From positions 1,976,711 to 2,040,710 of the forward strand of contig CANTUZ010000021.1 of NCBI GenBank assembly GCA_947846985.1: 64,000 nt of DNA, read 5' to 3'. A model generated the notes under the pieces. It was given only the letters and a program-made list of their open reading frames with translations. It was not told the origin of the DNA and did no database searches. The translations under genes were made by a program, and so were the position numbers. Below, in pieces: positions 37,919 through 49,358 of this stretch (its first letter is position 1; every line of letters begins with the position of its first letter). Source of the DNA: Fratercula arctica (lineage: Eukaryota > Chordata > Aves > Charadriiformes > Alcidae).

Positions 37919-37953
37919 TAGAATCATAGAACGGTTGGAGCTGGAAGGGACCG
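37919..37953 (-). mobile_element. CR1 3'-tail stub, about 35 bp
   Basis: TAGAATCATAGAACGGTTGG followed by AGCTGGAAGGGACC is the extreme 3' end of a CR1 in minus orientation, abruptly truncated. Very short CR1 insertions like this are known products of early termination of target-primed reverse transcription. Confidence 0.75.
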
Positions 37954-38587
37954 ATAGTCGAGCTAGCGGGTGTTTGAGTCATACTCCTAATATATCAGCT
38001 GGATTATATTTTCTTTTAAGAATGCAATTACTTAGGTAACTGAATTCCCAACAGAAATGATGGGAAAGCCAGCTGAGATGCTGATGTAGTGGCCACAGTA
38101 AGTTCAAGCCTGCCGGCAGAGCAGTGTGTAGACGTGTCCATCAACTTGAGCTCTCCTGGGTGTTTTCTTTGCTGCTCGCCGGCGGTGGCCGTCCCAGAGC
38201 CCGTGTGCCAGGTGAGAAGAGCTGGGATTAAGCAGAGCATGTGAAGTAGCTGGAAAGATCCCCCAGCTGCTCCGTGTGTTGGGTGCTCTCTTGTAGGAGC
38301 AAGTGTGTGAAATGGGGATCATGGGGCTCTATCGTGCTGCCGGGCAGGAGGAAGAGATGCTCTGAGGTGACGAGGGTGGCACGTTGCTCTCGGCGTCGGT
38401 TGCCAAAGCACCTGCTTACAGTGGAAGAGGCGCAGCTCTCAGAAGCTGTAGATGTGGTCACAGTGTCCCTTCACATGTCGGAGCCCACGCGCAGGAGAAA
38501 GGGACCCGAGGAGCTCTTGGAGGAGTGAGGATGGACATCAAAGGGGAGGACTATCAGCCAGGAAAGGATTTATCCTTTCCATCTTGG

Positions 38588-38891
38588 ATGGAGAGGGAAT
38601 CTTTATCAGGGAGTGGAGCGATAGGACACGGGGTAACGGTTTCAAACTGGGAGAGGGGAGATTTAGATGAGATGTGAGGCAGAAATTGTTTGCTGTGAGG
38701 GTGGTGAGCCCCTGGCCCAGGTTGCCCAGAGAAGCTGTGGCTGCCCCATCCCTGGAGGGGTTCAAGGCCAGGTTGGATGGGGCTTGGAGCAACCTGGGCT
38801 GGTGGGAGGTGTCCCTGCCCAGGGCAGGGGGTGGAACAAGATGGTCTTTAAGGTCCCTTCCAACCCAAACTATTCTCTGATTCTATGATCT
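38588..38891 (+). mobile_element. CR1 LINE fragment, 0.3 kb, plus orientation
   Basis: It begins around AATCTTTATCAGGGAGTGGA, passes through the ORF2 end (reading WPRLPREAVAAPSLEGFKAR) and closes with the tail CTATTCTCTGATTCTATGATC. It belongs to the young subfamily and lies about 0.8 kb from another young stub in the same orientation. Confidence 0.92.
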
Positions 38892-39895
38892 TTTACACCA
38901 ACGTTGCTTCATGGTCCTTAAGCCTCCAGAAGATGTCTCATCTGCTCAGTCCAACGTGCAGAGGACTCTATCTGGATGTCCTTCATTGCTGTACTTCACC
39001 AGAGAAAACCTGATTATAGCCAGTTTCCAAAGCACTAATTGCTTTTACTCTCATCCTCCTGTGGCTCTCGCGCTGCGTGTGTCTCCTCTTGTGTCCGGCC
39101 CTCCCTGCAGCATGATCCAAACACCGTGGGTTGTGAAGGCAGCTCAGATGTCACCACCCAAGGTGACTGAGACCCATCCTTTGTCCCCAAGCACTGTGCT
39201 CCGTTCTGCAGCATGCCCCAACTTAAAGAAGGTATTATATTTGGTCTGTGTTAGAAGACAGAGGGGATTTTCTGTCTGACTGCCCCACGCAGTTCAGATG
39301 ACGGTGGATCCGTGGCCGGCTCTGGTGGATGCTTTCTGTTCCCCTAATCCCCGCTTTGTCTGCCACCACCGGCACTGGGTTCCTTCCAGGATTGCTGAAG
39401 GGAAGGGGGAGTTAAAAGAACAGTAAAAAGCAATCCCTGCAGAACTCCAGCAGAAAATCACTTGCCTAAGGATAATTTTCTATTTTCCATTGCGCTTTGA
39501 GACCTGTCAACCAATTTTAATCATTACTGTGCACTGGTTTAATTTTCTTTAGTTCTGGGTTCTTAAACTGGCATGCCTTGGAGCGTTGGCACCACCACGC
39601 TATTGACCAAGCAGTAATTCATAAAAATGGATCTCCCACTTCCACCGCGGGCCGTAGGCTCCACGAAAGCCTGTTACCCCCGTCTTACTCCGCACAGGGC
39701 TCCCCTTGGCTTGGCACCGAGGTGTCCTTAGCAAGATTACGTCCCTCGCCTTTCCCTTTTCCTCGCCTTAAGTGTTGTCGTTTTGCTCCATCTGTGCGTG
39801 TCGTTAATTAGCCGAGCTGGCAGCAATTTATGGGATTGTGGAAGTGGAGAGGTTTGGTTATGAGACAGCGTCACGTGCACATCTGTCCTCTGGGT

Positions 39896-40500
39896 GTAAT
39901 ACAGGAATGTGACTCTGTGTGTGTATGATTTATACATGTGTGTAAAAAATCGGGGAAAATATATGTATATACATATATATGCATAAATGTAAAAATTGGG
40001 GGAAATACATGTATATATTTATATATGCATAGATGTAAAAATGTGGAAGGTATATGTATATACTTATATATACATGTAATACAGGAATGTGAGTGTGTAT
40101 GTCTAATTTATACATACATATGTAAAAAATTGGGGGAAGTATATGTATATACATGTATTTCTATATGCATAGATGTAAAAATCGGAGAAAATATATGTAT
40201 ATGTTTATATATGCATAGATGTAAAAATGTGGAAAGTAGATGTGTGTATATGTATATACATATATGTATATATATACATATGTGCATACAAATATGTATG
40301 TGTGTATACATATATACATACATCCCTGGTTTTTACATGTATGCATATAAATATATGTATATACATATATATGTATATAGAATCATAGAATGGTTTGGGT
40401 TGGAAGGGACCTTAAAGAATATGTGTATATACATACGTGCATATGGTATATATACGTATATAAGTGTATATACATATATGTAAAAAAAGTCTGGGGAAAA
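39896..40500. repeat. AT-rich nested (higher-order) tandem repeat
   Basis: The repeat has two levels. The phrase GTAATACAGGAATGTGA occurs at 39896 and again exactly 180 bases later at 40076. Inside each block, about 46-base subunits start with GTAAAAA (39942, 39989 and 40035; then 40122, 40175 and 40221). Each subunit is followed by G-rich then TATGTATATACATATATATG-like sequence ending GCATAGAT. To the right it decays into simple TATATACATATG repeats, interrupted by a CR1 stub at 40377-40418. Because 180 and 186 are multiples of three, open frames persist on both strands; these are not genes. Confidence 0.93.
40377..40418 (-). mobile_element. CR1 3'-tail stub inside the AT-rich repeat
   Basis: About 42 bases of the CR1 tail in minus orientation (ATAGAATCATAGAATGGTTT, then GGGTTGGAAGGGACCTTAAA) sit inside the TATATACA simple repeat, which resumes on both sides. 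The sequence is close to the usual CR1 consensus wording, so it is not very old. Confidence 0.88.
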
Positions 40501-43500
40501 TCTGTGCCCTCAGCCGTTCAAAACAAAGCGAAATAGGCGCCGCTTTGGTGTAAGGCGCGGAGTTTGCCCAGGCGTCTGTATTAAGGCAGATTTACGTGGG
40601 GAAGCGCATCCTTACAAACCGCACCTTTCTCTGCCGGCCGTCAGCAGCGCGGGGGGCACACGGTGGGTACGATGCATCTGGGATTAAAGCCTTATTATGC
40701 TAAATACGATAAATAAACCCATCCTGGTCCAGAGGGTTCAGGGCGTGCGCAGCCAGGGAGCCTGGCAGGGGGAAAGTGGAGGGAGCGGTGCTGAGCTCGG
40801 GCTGGGGCGCGCCCAGCCTACGGCATCCAGAAAAGCCTTTTTTTGAACTAAAAAAAGAAAAGAAAAGTGCATTTCTGACCCCTTTCCTGGTATTCAAACC
40901 TTCAGCCATAAATCCTGGTTTCACTAGACTTGCTTAAAACTTTGGATGCGTGCAGAACACCCCTAATCCCCCTGAACGACATAAATCGAGTGTCAGAATA
41001 AAACCTATTGCAGGCAATTTGGGAAGATGAAATATATTTGGTACAAATAGAACTCACAAATGGGGTTTTTTCGGGGTTTTTCTTGCTCTTTGCAACAGTT
41101 CATGTTGTGGCAAACAAAGCTTCCTGCAAACACGTTGAAGTGAAAGATTTTAAGATTCACCATTATCTAAATAGTGGTGTTTAAGGTTAAGCTCCGAGAG
41201 TGCTGCCTGCCCGCTGCTCTGAGTTCGTAATATCAACACGGAGATGTTTGTCAGAGGGATGGAAAGAAACACTCTGTAAAGACACATTTTCAATCCATTG
41301 TTCCGTTGTGCAAGGGTGAAGACAAGCATTTTACACATTTTTTGGTGCCGTCCATTAAAAAAAGACAGAGGAGATTCAACGTGATTCGGTTTTGCTTGCT
41401 TAGGGAAAAATCCGCAGCTTAATTATGAGCACAGTCTGGGACATAAATCATTACGTAGGAGAGCCCAGTTCGATTAAAATCGATTCAATATTTTTTGTTT
41501 GAGTTTTTTCCACTGATATAAAGAAACAAACCTTCCAGCTCAGGCCCAGGTACCAGGCAAGAGGCTAAAACCCTCCAATTTGTCATAAAGATGCACTTCC
41601 ATATCGAAACTGCACTGATTTTCATCAGTTTAAAATTGTTCCTTTCTTTTAACGCTGTTTACCATTTTCTTGTAAAAACCTTGATTAACTGCTAAGACAA
41701 ATAGATTTACATGCGGGTTAGAACAGAAGCGTCTTCCCTGTAGCTGGCGACAATCTGGAGGAGACGCTGGGGGTTCATAATCTCGTTTTTTTGGGACAAA
41801 GAAGGAAAGAGGAGCCCAACCTGGTGTTTGGAACCAGGCGTGTGGTGGGGTGCCGCTCCCCGAGCCACCTCCCTCCGAGGAAACCCCCGTTTCGTGAGGC
41901 AGAAAAGCCTCCGCGCGAAGGCAGGCTGTTAACAACCGCTGGTATCAAATTAATCTGTCACTTCAGCTTTGCGAACGCTGTGAAAACGGTGCATTAAGTG
42001 ACAATGAGTGTCAGCGGCGCCGGCGGCCCGGCCGGCCATGGCAGCTCTTTAACTGGAAGTTTCCATCCAGGCCGGTGATTTCTCCTAGGCCGGGGCGGAT
42101 CAAAAGGAGCTGAGCGCCGCTTCGGAAAAGCGGGCTGGAAACAAACTGCTTCTAAATTGCTATTTAATACGATTTGTCCTTTGTCGCCGCTGCCAGCTAA
42201 CCCGTGTTTAGTTGTGATTCAGCCGTGCCAGTGGCTGACACCATTGTTAGCGACGGCTGGAGCCTGACAAAGGACCAGACTTTATTCATATCAGACTCTT
42301 CCCTAACTCTCCTGTCAGCGCTAGAGCTCTGTTTTCATACAGCATTTCTATTCGTAACGAATTTTTAGTAAAATTCTGCTGTGTTTGGGGAGGAGAGCCC
42401 TAACCCACAGTTCGCTGTCGGCTTTTAAACGCCAGGTACGCGACCCGGTGGAAGGATTTTCTTATACTAAATAAAGAAAAAGTTGGCTTAATTCTCTTGG
42501 TAACTTGAAAAAAAAAAAAAAAAAATCCAGGATTTAGGTGAGATTTACCTCAGGCTAATTGATGATCTTTATAATCATCTCTGGCAATTCCTGTGGAGGT
42601 GTGTCGACCTCGCGGTTGTAGCTTGGATTGGAAAATGACACTTTTCCTCTGGGAAATACATTGCATAAATTAAAGATTTGTTTCTCTGGGTGACTCCAGG
42701 GCATGAACAGGAGGAGTGCTAGCACCCCGATGAAGCACACTCTCTTTTTTAATTCTTTCATATTTTGGGAAACATTTCTTCAGCTGCGACTGAGTTTTTC
42801 CAAACACTTGTCCTGCTGGAAGGGAACTCGTTAAGGGTCTCGGTGGAGGATCATTTTCTTTCTTAAAACTCATCTCTGCTGTGACAGAGTTCGTTCTGAA
42901 GTGGGTCCTGCGCTCCCTGGCCAGGGAAGCCTTCCCCATCGCGCATTCCGGTGGAAAAGTAGCTTTTTGTTACGCTTCTTAATATGTTCCTGGCAGGGAA
43001 AAAAAAATATGTTTTCTCCTACAGTCCCGGATTTGGAATGTTGGGAATAAAATGAGCTCTGCAGAGGGGCTTGGGCTTTCAAGAGGCTGAGTTTAATTTT
43101 TGCAGCAAAATCGTGAACCCTTTATTTGAGTACTTGCCCTCTACATCTGAAAGTCTATTTTTTTGTCTGATAATGTGAATAGTAGCAATTTATTGTATTT
43201 TATGGCTTTCCGTTGAGTACAAAGAGGTTTATTGGTCAGTTTTTCCTTCCCTACCCTGCCTGTGTCCTATTCCCATTGTCAGCACACGAATTCCGCTGGA
43301 AATCCGCTGGGAAGAGGATGCTGCTGTGGCTGAAGCACGTTCAGGTCACTCCGTACCAGCGTCTCCGTGTAGCTGGGATGCTTCCTGGTCTGTGACCCAG
43401 CACCTGGGTGCCCAAGCGCCGTGAAATGTGCAGGATCCTCCGGGGATGGAGATCTTGGTAGAAATGAGAAGTTCGTGGAGCTTGATGTGCTTTGAAGGAG

Positions 43501-46500
43501 ATTGACTTTTCTATTGGGGAAGTTGCTTGTTTTTCGACAAGAAATTGTTTTGCATTTGGGAAGTCTTATTCGGGGCACTTAAAAAAATCATTGATTACTT
43601 GGAAAATTCAGAACCAGGCTTCCACAGTAGCTGTTATTCCTGTGAAAATAGCTCTGCGGTGACCCAAAGGTCCTCTCCAGCCCATCACACCAGTGCCATG
43701 TCGTACTAACAAACGATGTTTCGTCTTATTGGCCTTTTGCAAAGTGTCATTTGAGTGGCCCAGTTCATTCCCTGTCTCCCGTTTATGGATCTGCTGGGCT
43801 GAAACAGGCGAATCCTTTCTATTCTTGGACAGTCCATACTATAGCAGCAGGGTGAAACTGGAAGGATTATTTGTGGCCTGGGGTTAAAAATAGCATTTAG
43901 ACTGTCCGAAACTGTGATACGTGTTTCACAGTGTCTTAGAACAGAAAATTCAAACCCATCCTCCTCCTCTCTAGGTGTTACAGAAGCCGCCGTGCTTATG
44001 AACATTATAATATCTGAGAGCACTTAACATTTCCTGTGCCCTTTTATGAGGCTCTGTCCGGCTCCCACCCGTCCTTGAGAAATCTATGACGAGAAGAGAA
44101 GAGCAATTAGAGTGATCACACCTGAGCGCTCGTTGTGGTGCAGCGATACAGGGTTCCTGCATTCCCCGGCTCCCGCTCCAGCCTTCCCAGTCGCGGTTCC
44201 CTTTGGCTACTGTCTGCTGTGGGTTTTCCCCAGAGAAGGTGGGAATAGGTGAATGGGAATGTTTCATCTTCCAAAAATGTTTCTTTAGGGCGATTTGCTA
44301 TATTCAGTGTATTCATCATCGCATCTTTCTGACCCTATTATTATTTTCAGTCTTGAACTACAGCTCTTAGCGTTCGCTCAATGAAAGTTTGACATGAACC
44401 GTCACCTCGCCCGCTCTTAGCAAACTGACGGAAGCAGAAAGCGTCTTCGGAAGAGCCTTTGGTGGCACAAACCGTAGCACAAAAATCCTGAGCCACGTCT
44501 GGAAGCCGAGCGCGGGGCCGTCAGAGCCATGCTGCCAGCTGTACGTGTGTGGTTGCGCAAGGAAAGGTTGTAAATATTGCTGATCTTGCTGTTGGTTTAA
44601 TTCTCCACCAAAGCATTGGCTACCTGCTGTTCCAAGAGCCTTTTCCTCTCCAGTAAACAGATGGCCCCACGTTGGCCGGCCTCACCAGGGCTTAGTTTCA
44701 CCAGCAAGTCGGTATTATCAAGCTGTCAAAGGACCCATCTGCCCCCGGCAGCTGTCCTGGCATCCGCCGCCCTGCGTGCTGGGAACCTCCCCGCTTCCCA
44801 AATCTCAGCCATATAAAACTTTTATATTTTTTTTGTTTTATTTGGGGAGGGGGGTTGTAATTCACGCCATCTGCCTCGTGTGCTTGAGCGAAGGGATATT
44901 CCATTTGGAAACAAGCTAGTCGGGAGAAGTGATCTTTTACCGTCCCCTCGTAGTCTGTGGTCTGCCGTAACTACGCCAGAATGTTTTAAAAAATGCAGGT
45001 TTGGACTTAAAACAGGTGCATTTTTGATGTCAACACAGAATTTGTGCAGGTTCTGGTGTGTTTAGCGCCTGCTCTGCCACCGGCTGTCAGAGCCTGGCCA
45101 AAACGTGGGACCCGTTTCCTTCCCTGTATCGTGGGGCTGGGGCTGCCCGCGGCCCCCGGAGCTCCGGGTTACAAACCTGCCAGATTAAAAATGCCTCATA
45201 GGCGATGCTTAAATAGTAGCATAACTTGATGCATTCCCTGTTTGGTTATAGCGAGTCTCTTACGGGGTAGTTTTCCTACCTCGAGCCTCATTATTTCTGA
45301 TGAAAGGTGCTCCGCGGACCCCAATCCGGATCCAAGCTTCCAAGCTTTTTAACTACGCACCTTCAATTTTGCAGAGAGCTGCTAAATATCAAAAAGGTGC
45401 TTTTGTAAAGATGAGGACAACAACTATTTTCAAGGCTTTAATATTTTTAGAGAGATTAAAATTTAATGAAGTAATTATGCTCACAAAATTTCTCTTCTGT
45501 TTGGAACAACGGGGGAAAAGATGCATTTTCTCTTGAAGCCTTTGTGTATCTGATAGGCCTCGTCAGAAATATTCCTCCTACTTTTTTACGTTCTTACATA
45601 AAACAAAGTATCGCAAAAGTACACATTAAGAACTTCCCTTCTGGGTTTCTGCTTTATAGCATCTTCAGCAGAGCCAGAAATTTCTCCTTTAAGTTTGTTC
45701 TCCTGCCGTTTATCTCTTGCCCAGTTCGTTTCATCTTGTGAACTCGGTATTTGAGTTGTTCTCCAAAAGGCACTCGATGGTTCTGTCGCTGCTCTTTCAA
45801 AAGTAATTAGCGATTTTGGCGCATAACTTAGAGGGTAGGTTTGGATTTGTTTTTTTCTGGATAGCGTGGAGCATCTGATAAAATCAGGAGGTGGTAAAGA
45901 CTCCTTGCTCGGTGCCTGGCATTTTTGGAATTGGCTGAGGACCTTAATTTTTTAATAGAGACTAAATCTGTGGTAAAAAATATTGGGTCCCAGCAATTCC
46001 TTCTGAAGCCAAGGTCAAATAAATTAGTATTTAAATGTGGCCATGCTAACCTGACTTTGCAAAAAAAAGAAAAAAAAAAACCAAAACAAATGAAAAAACC
46101 AAATGTTTTATTTCTTGACAGACTTCATGGCTTTTATTTTGTCTTTTTACAATGGATCCAGAACTTAATGCCTGAGTTTAAGTATTAAAGCTCGTGCTAA
46201 AAAGCAGGCTGGAGAAAGAAAAGCCAGTCCCCGGAATCAAGTTCACAGCGTAAAACTGAAGTATATCTAATTAATATATTGAGGCTGGTGTATCGCTCTC
46301 CTGATAAATTCTCCTTTCCCAGCTCGTCGTTCTGCTGCTGTGGTCCTTACCTAAGATCTGAGTGAAATAAGCGCTCGCACATTTTGTCCGCGCTCTCCTC
46401 TTCCCCCGTTACCGCGCCAAATGCCTCAATAAAGCCGAGTTGGGCTTTTTTATGTGATACGAAAAAGATTTGCATAAGCCTAGTGATGATAATTTGTGTG

Positions 46501-49120
46501 GTTAGTTTGAATGTGTTGGCTTCGTTTCAGTCCTTCAGATCCCCAAATCGGGTTTGATTTGCTATTGCTTAAACATCGCTTTTTTTTCCCCCTTTTTCCA
46601 AAAAGATGCGTTGAGAATGATCCGCGGCAAATTGCCCGTTAAATCTGCTTTGTTCGTAAAGTCAGGCTGAAAGTGTCTGCTCCTGCCTGTAGCTTGGTGG
46701 TTGTGGGTAGTAATTTATTATCCAAGTAGGATGTTTTAATGCTAAATTAAGAGAGAAGGGAAAAAAAATCACCTCTCGTGTCCTGCGACCCGCGCTGCCA
46801 GGGGGAATTCATGTCGGGGCAAGGGTTGGAACTGGGATTGGGCACTGGAATTGGGGATTTCCAGGCACGGAACATCAACTGCGTCCGGGGACTAGTGACA
46901 TCCATCAGGAGATGGGGTCATGCCCTGGACGGCTTCTCCGTCGGCAATGCCGACTCTCTGTAACACAGCACCGCTAAGGCCAGGCTCCGAGCCAAGCCCG
47001 TTCCAGTTTTATCTCTCAGAAAGTAGAATTTCTTCCTTTTTGAGGTGCTATTTCTGCCACCCTGCAGAGCGGTGTGAGATGTAGGACTGCTTCAGGGATT
47101 TCTCCATCAGCAGCGGGCATTGCCATGGCTTTCTGCTGCTCCCCATCACCTTCCCGGAGAGTCCTGCCTGTAAACGCGTACGGTTCAATCTGCATCTTTG
47201 GAGCATGCAGCTTCCCAAGGAGTTTGTGTGCCCGGGATAAATCTCCCTTCAGCGGAGCCAGCTGGAGTTCAGGCATCTCCCCCCCCCAGATGTGGTGGCT
47301 GGATCCTGCCTTTGTGTATCGCAGGCTCCAGAGGGGAACACTGATGCGAGCTGTGTTGTTCCCGATGTCTGCGCCACGCCGTGCTATGAGCTTGTGTTAT
47401 CGCTTCAAAACGCTTTTTAAAAAAAATAAATAATTTCCACGTTAGAAAATGTCACCTTCAAGAATTTGGCCTCGGAAAGTGCTGCTGGTACCAGGCTAAT
47501 GGGGCAGGTCATATTTAGAGCTGTAAAGCCTGGAAATGATCAAAGTGACATGCTGGTTTGCCTCAAAATCCAGGTTTTTTGAGGCAGAACATCAAGTACT
47601 TGGAGAGATGTGTGTGGGGAGAGGCGGCAGACGACTCGCCGCGCAACTGCTGCTTTTCTTTGGAGGCACTAAATGAGCTCAGACCCAAACGGTGGTATTT
47701 GAACTGTTGCAAGGAGGATCTGCCGTGACAATTCTTTTATTTAATACTTCAGTCAGTGGCTCCACACTTACCTTGCCACCCAACTTGAGCCTAATCGTGC
47801 CATAGCCATCTCTCCGGCAGCTCCACGGTGTCCTTGGGACACGCTAGAGCAACCTGACTTTTCTGGGGAGTCCACGTGGCAGAGCCTGCAATTATAGATG
47901 CCTTCGGCATCTCGGCGATGCTCGGCCGACAGCTATTACTGAGAGACGAACAATGAACCGTTGTCTTCCTGCGACACTCGCTGGTTTGATAAATAGCTGG
48001 CACCAGGCGCTTCATGTGATGGGTTTGTTCCCCGTGGAGGCGAGGGGAGAGGTTTGTTTGCCGAGCCCCTTGCCTGCCCGCACTCCGCGGGGATGAGGGG
48101 GTCCCTTACGCTCTTTCATTACAGCTCCTTTCCGTCACGGATTTCATCCACCTGCAGCGCTGAGAGGTGAGCGCCATCCAGGTGATACAAAACCAGCTTA
48201 GGAAGAGCCCAAACGGCACCTGCCGCTTCCGCCTTCACACCACCTCCGACGTCGTGCTCGGCCTCCAAGGTGTATGAGCTGCTCTGGTTTTATGGGCCTT
48301 TTTCTTTTCACTCGAAAAGTTGTGGTAGAAGGAGCTGCAGGTACACGCCGGGCACGCGGAACAGCCAGGAATTCCTCCAGGAATGGAAAATTCATGAAAT
48401 GCTGAAACTTTCTAGGAGCGTCATTTTCTAAAGTGTCCGTCTCTGCGTAGATCCCCGAGGAGCTCGAGCAAACCGGCGCTCTGCCTGCTCTCCCACTGCT
48501 CAGCAACCGAGGTTCACAAAAAATGTGCTCGTTTGGTTTTCAAAAGGCAGAATTGAACAGGATATAAGCTTGGGCTTGAAATAGCATTGCAATGGCATTA
48601 CTCCTGCGCATCTGACAACGAACCCAAGCTCATCCCTTCTTCCTGCTCGTGCAACCACAATCCAATTTTTGTGGAATATTTGGGAATATCTTTTCCCCCT
48701 TTATTTTCCCCTTTCCTCCTCTCCTGAAGCTCCCTCTCCAGATGAACCATGTCAGTGCCAGTCACCCCGTGCAGGCTGGCAGGGCATGATATTCTATGCC
48801 GGAGGGGAAGGAGCCACCCAACCGTGGGACCGGAGCAGCTTGCTTTGGTCTTGCTTTGAGGCCAGCAGGATCCTGTGCCAAACACGGCAGCATCTTGGAT
48901 CCAGCGAGAGCACCGCAGACCACTCTGCGCTGAAGAGTCGGAACATGGCAGACGCTGCGGCTTTGCTTGATGGGTTGTTGTCCTTCTCCTGGGGTTTGAG
49001 TGGCTGCTGCAGTTTAGGCCTCTATCCACACGGTGAAGCTCTTCTTCTGGCCTCCGCATGTCCTGTGGCTTCCCAACGTGGGGCAGAGAGTGGCATCTGA
49101 GAGGAGGCAGCTACTGCCAT
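40501..49120. other. MYO1D last intron, AT-rich, CR1-free stretch
   Basis: About 8.6 kb without any recognisable CR1, the longest such stretch in the right half of the window. It is AT-rich with short GC-rich islands (40530-40660 and about 42010-42120) and an 18-base A tract at 42508-42525. Paired inverted motifs occur near 42176-42275 (see findings). Open frames at 47016-47433 and 48598-49100 occur on both strands and match nothing I know. Depletion of transposons can mark constrained regulatory DNA, but only an alignment could show that. Confidence 0.6.
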
Positions 49121-49358
49121 GGCCACCCTCCCTCTACGGCCGTGGCCATCCTGCCTCTACAGCCATGGCCACCCTCCCTCTACGGCCATGGCCACCCTCC
49201 CTCTACGGCCGTGGCCACCCTTCCTCTACGGCCGTGGCCACCCTTCCTCTACGGCCGTGGCCACCCTCCCTCTACGGCTGTGGCCATCCTGCCTCTACGG
49301 CTGTGGCCACCCTCCCTCTACGGCTGTGGCCATCCTGCCGCGACCACCCTCCCTCTCC
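49121..49358. repeat. 23-bp minisatellite
   Basis: Nine full units plus a partial one of GGCCACCCTCCCTCTACGGC followed by CGT, period 23 bases (unit starts at 49121, 49144, 49167 and so on). Units vary at a few places: ACC/ATC, CTCC/CTTC/CTGC and CGT/CAT/TGT. Twenty-three is not a multiple of three, so every unit is read in all three frames. None contains a stop, which creates overlapping open frames with 23-residue periods. These are not proteins. Confidence 0.95.

Larger units (their letters stand above)
34960..39895 (+). other. MYO1D last intron, first part
   Basis: This is intron from donor GTCAGT onward. It holds four CR1 pieces between 37293 and 38891, listed separately. A perfect-length tandem duplication lies at 36495-36542 and a GC-rich patch at about 36990-37155. 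I find no exon resembling the missing MYO1D C-terminus (expected to contain K-K-C-T-V-S-V-E-T-R and to end in V-P-G-N). Remaining sequence is unremarkable. Confidence 0.75.

Noticed and set aside
39938..40483. 181-codon frame rich in Y, I, C and M
   Set aside because: It is a product of the AT-rich tandem repeat, whose block length is a multiple of three, and it contains a CR1 stub.
48598..49100. Long open frames on both strands (153 and 143 codons)
   Set aside because: No recognisable domain, compositionally simple, and overlapping on opposite strands; treated as chance.
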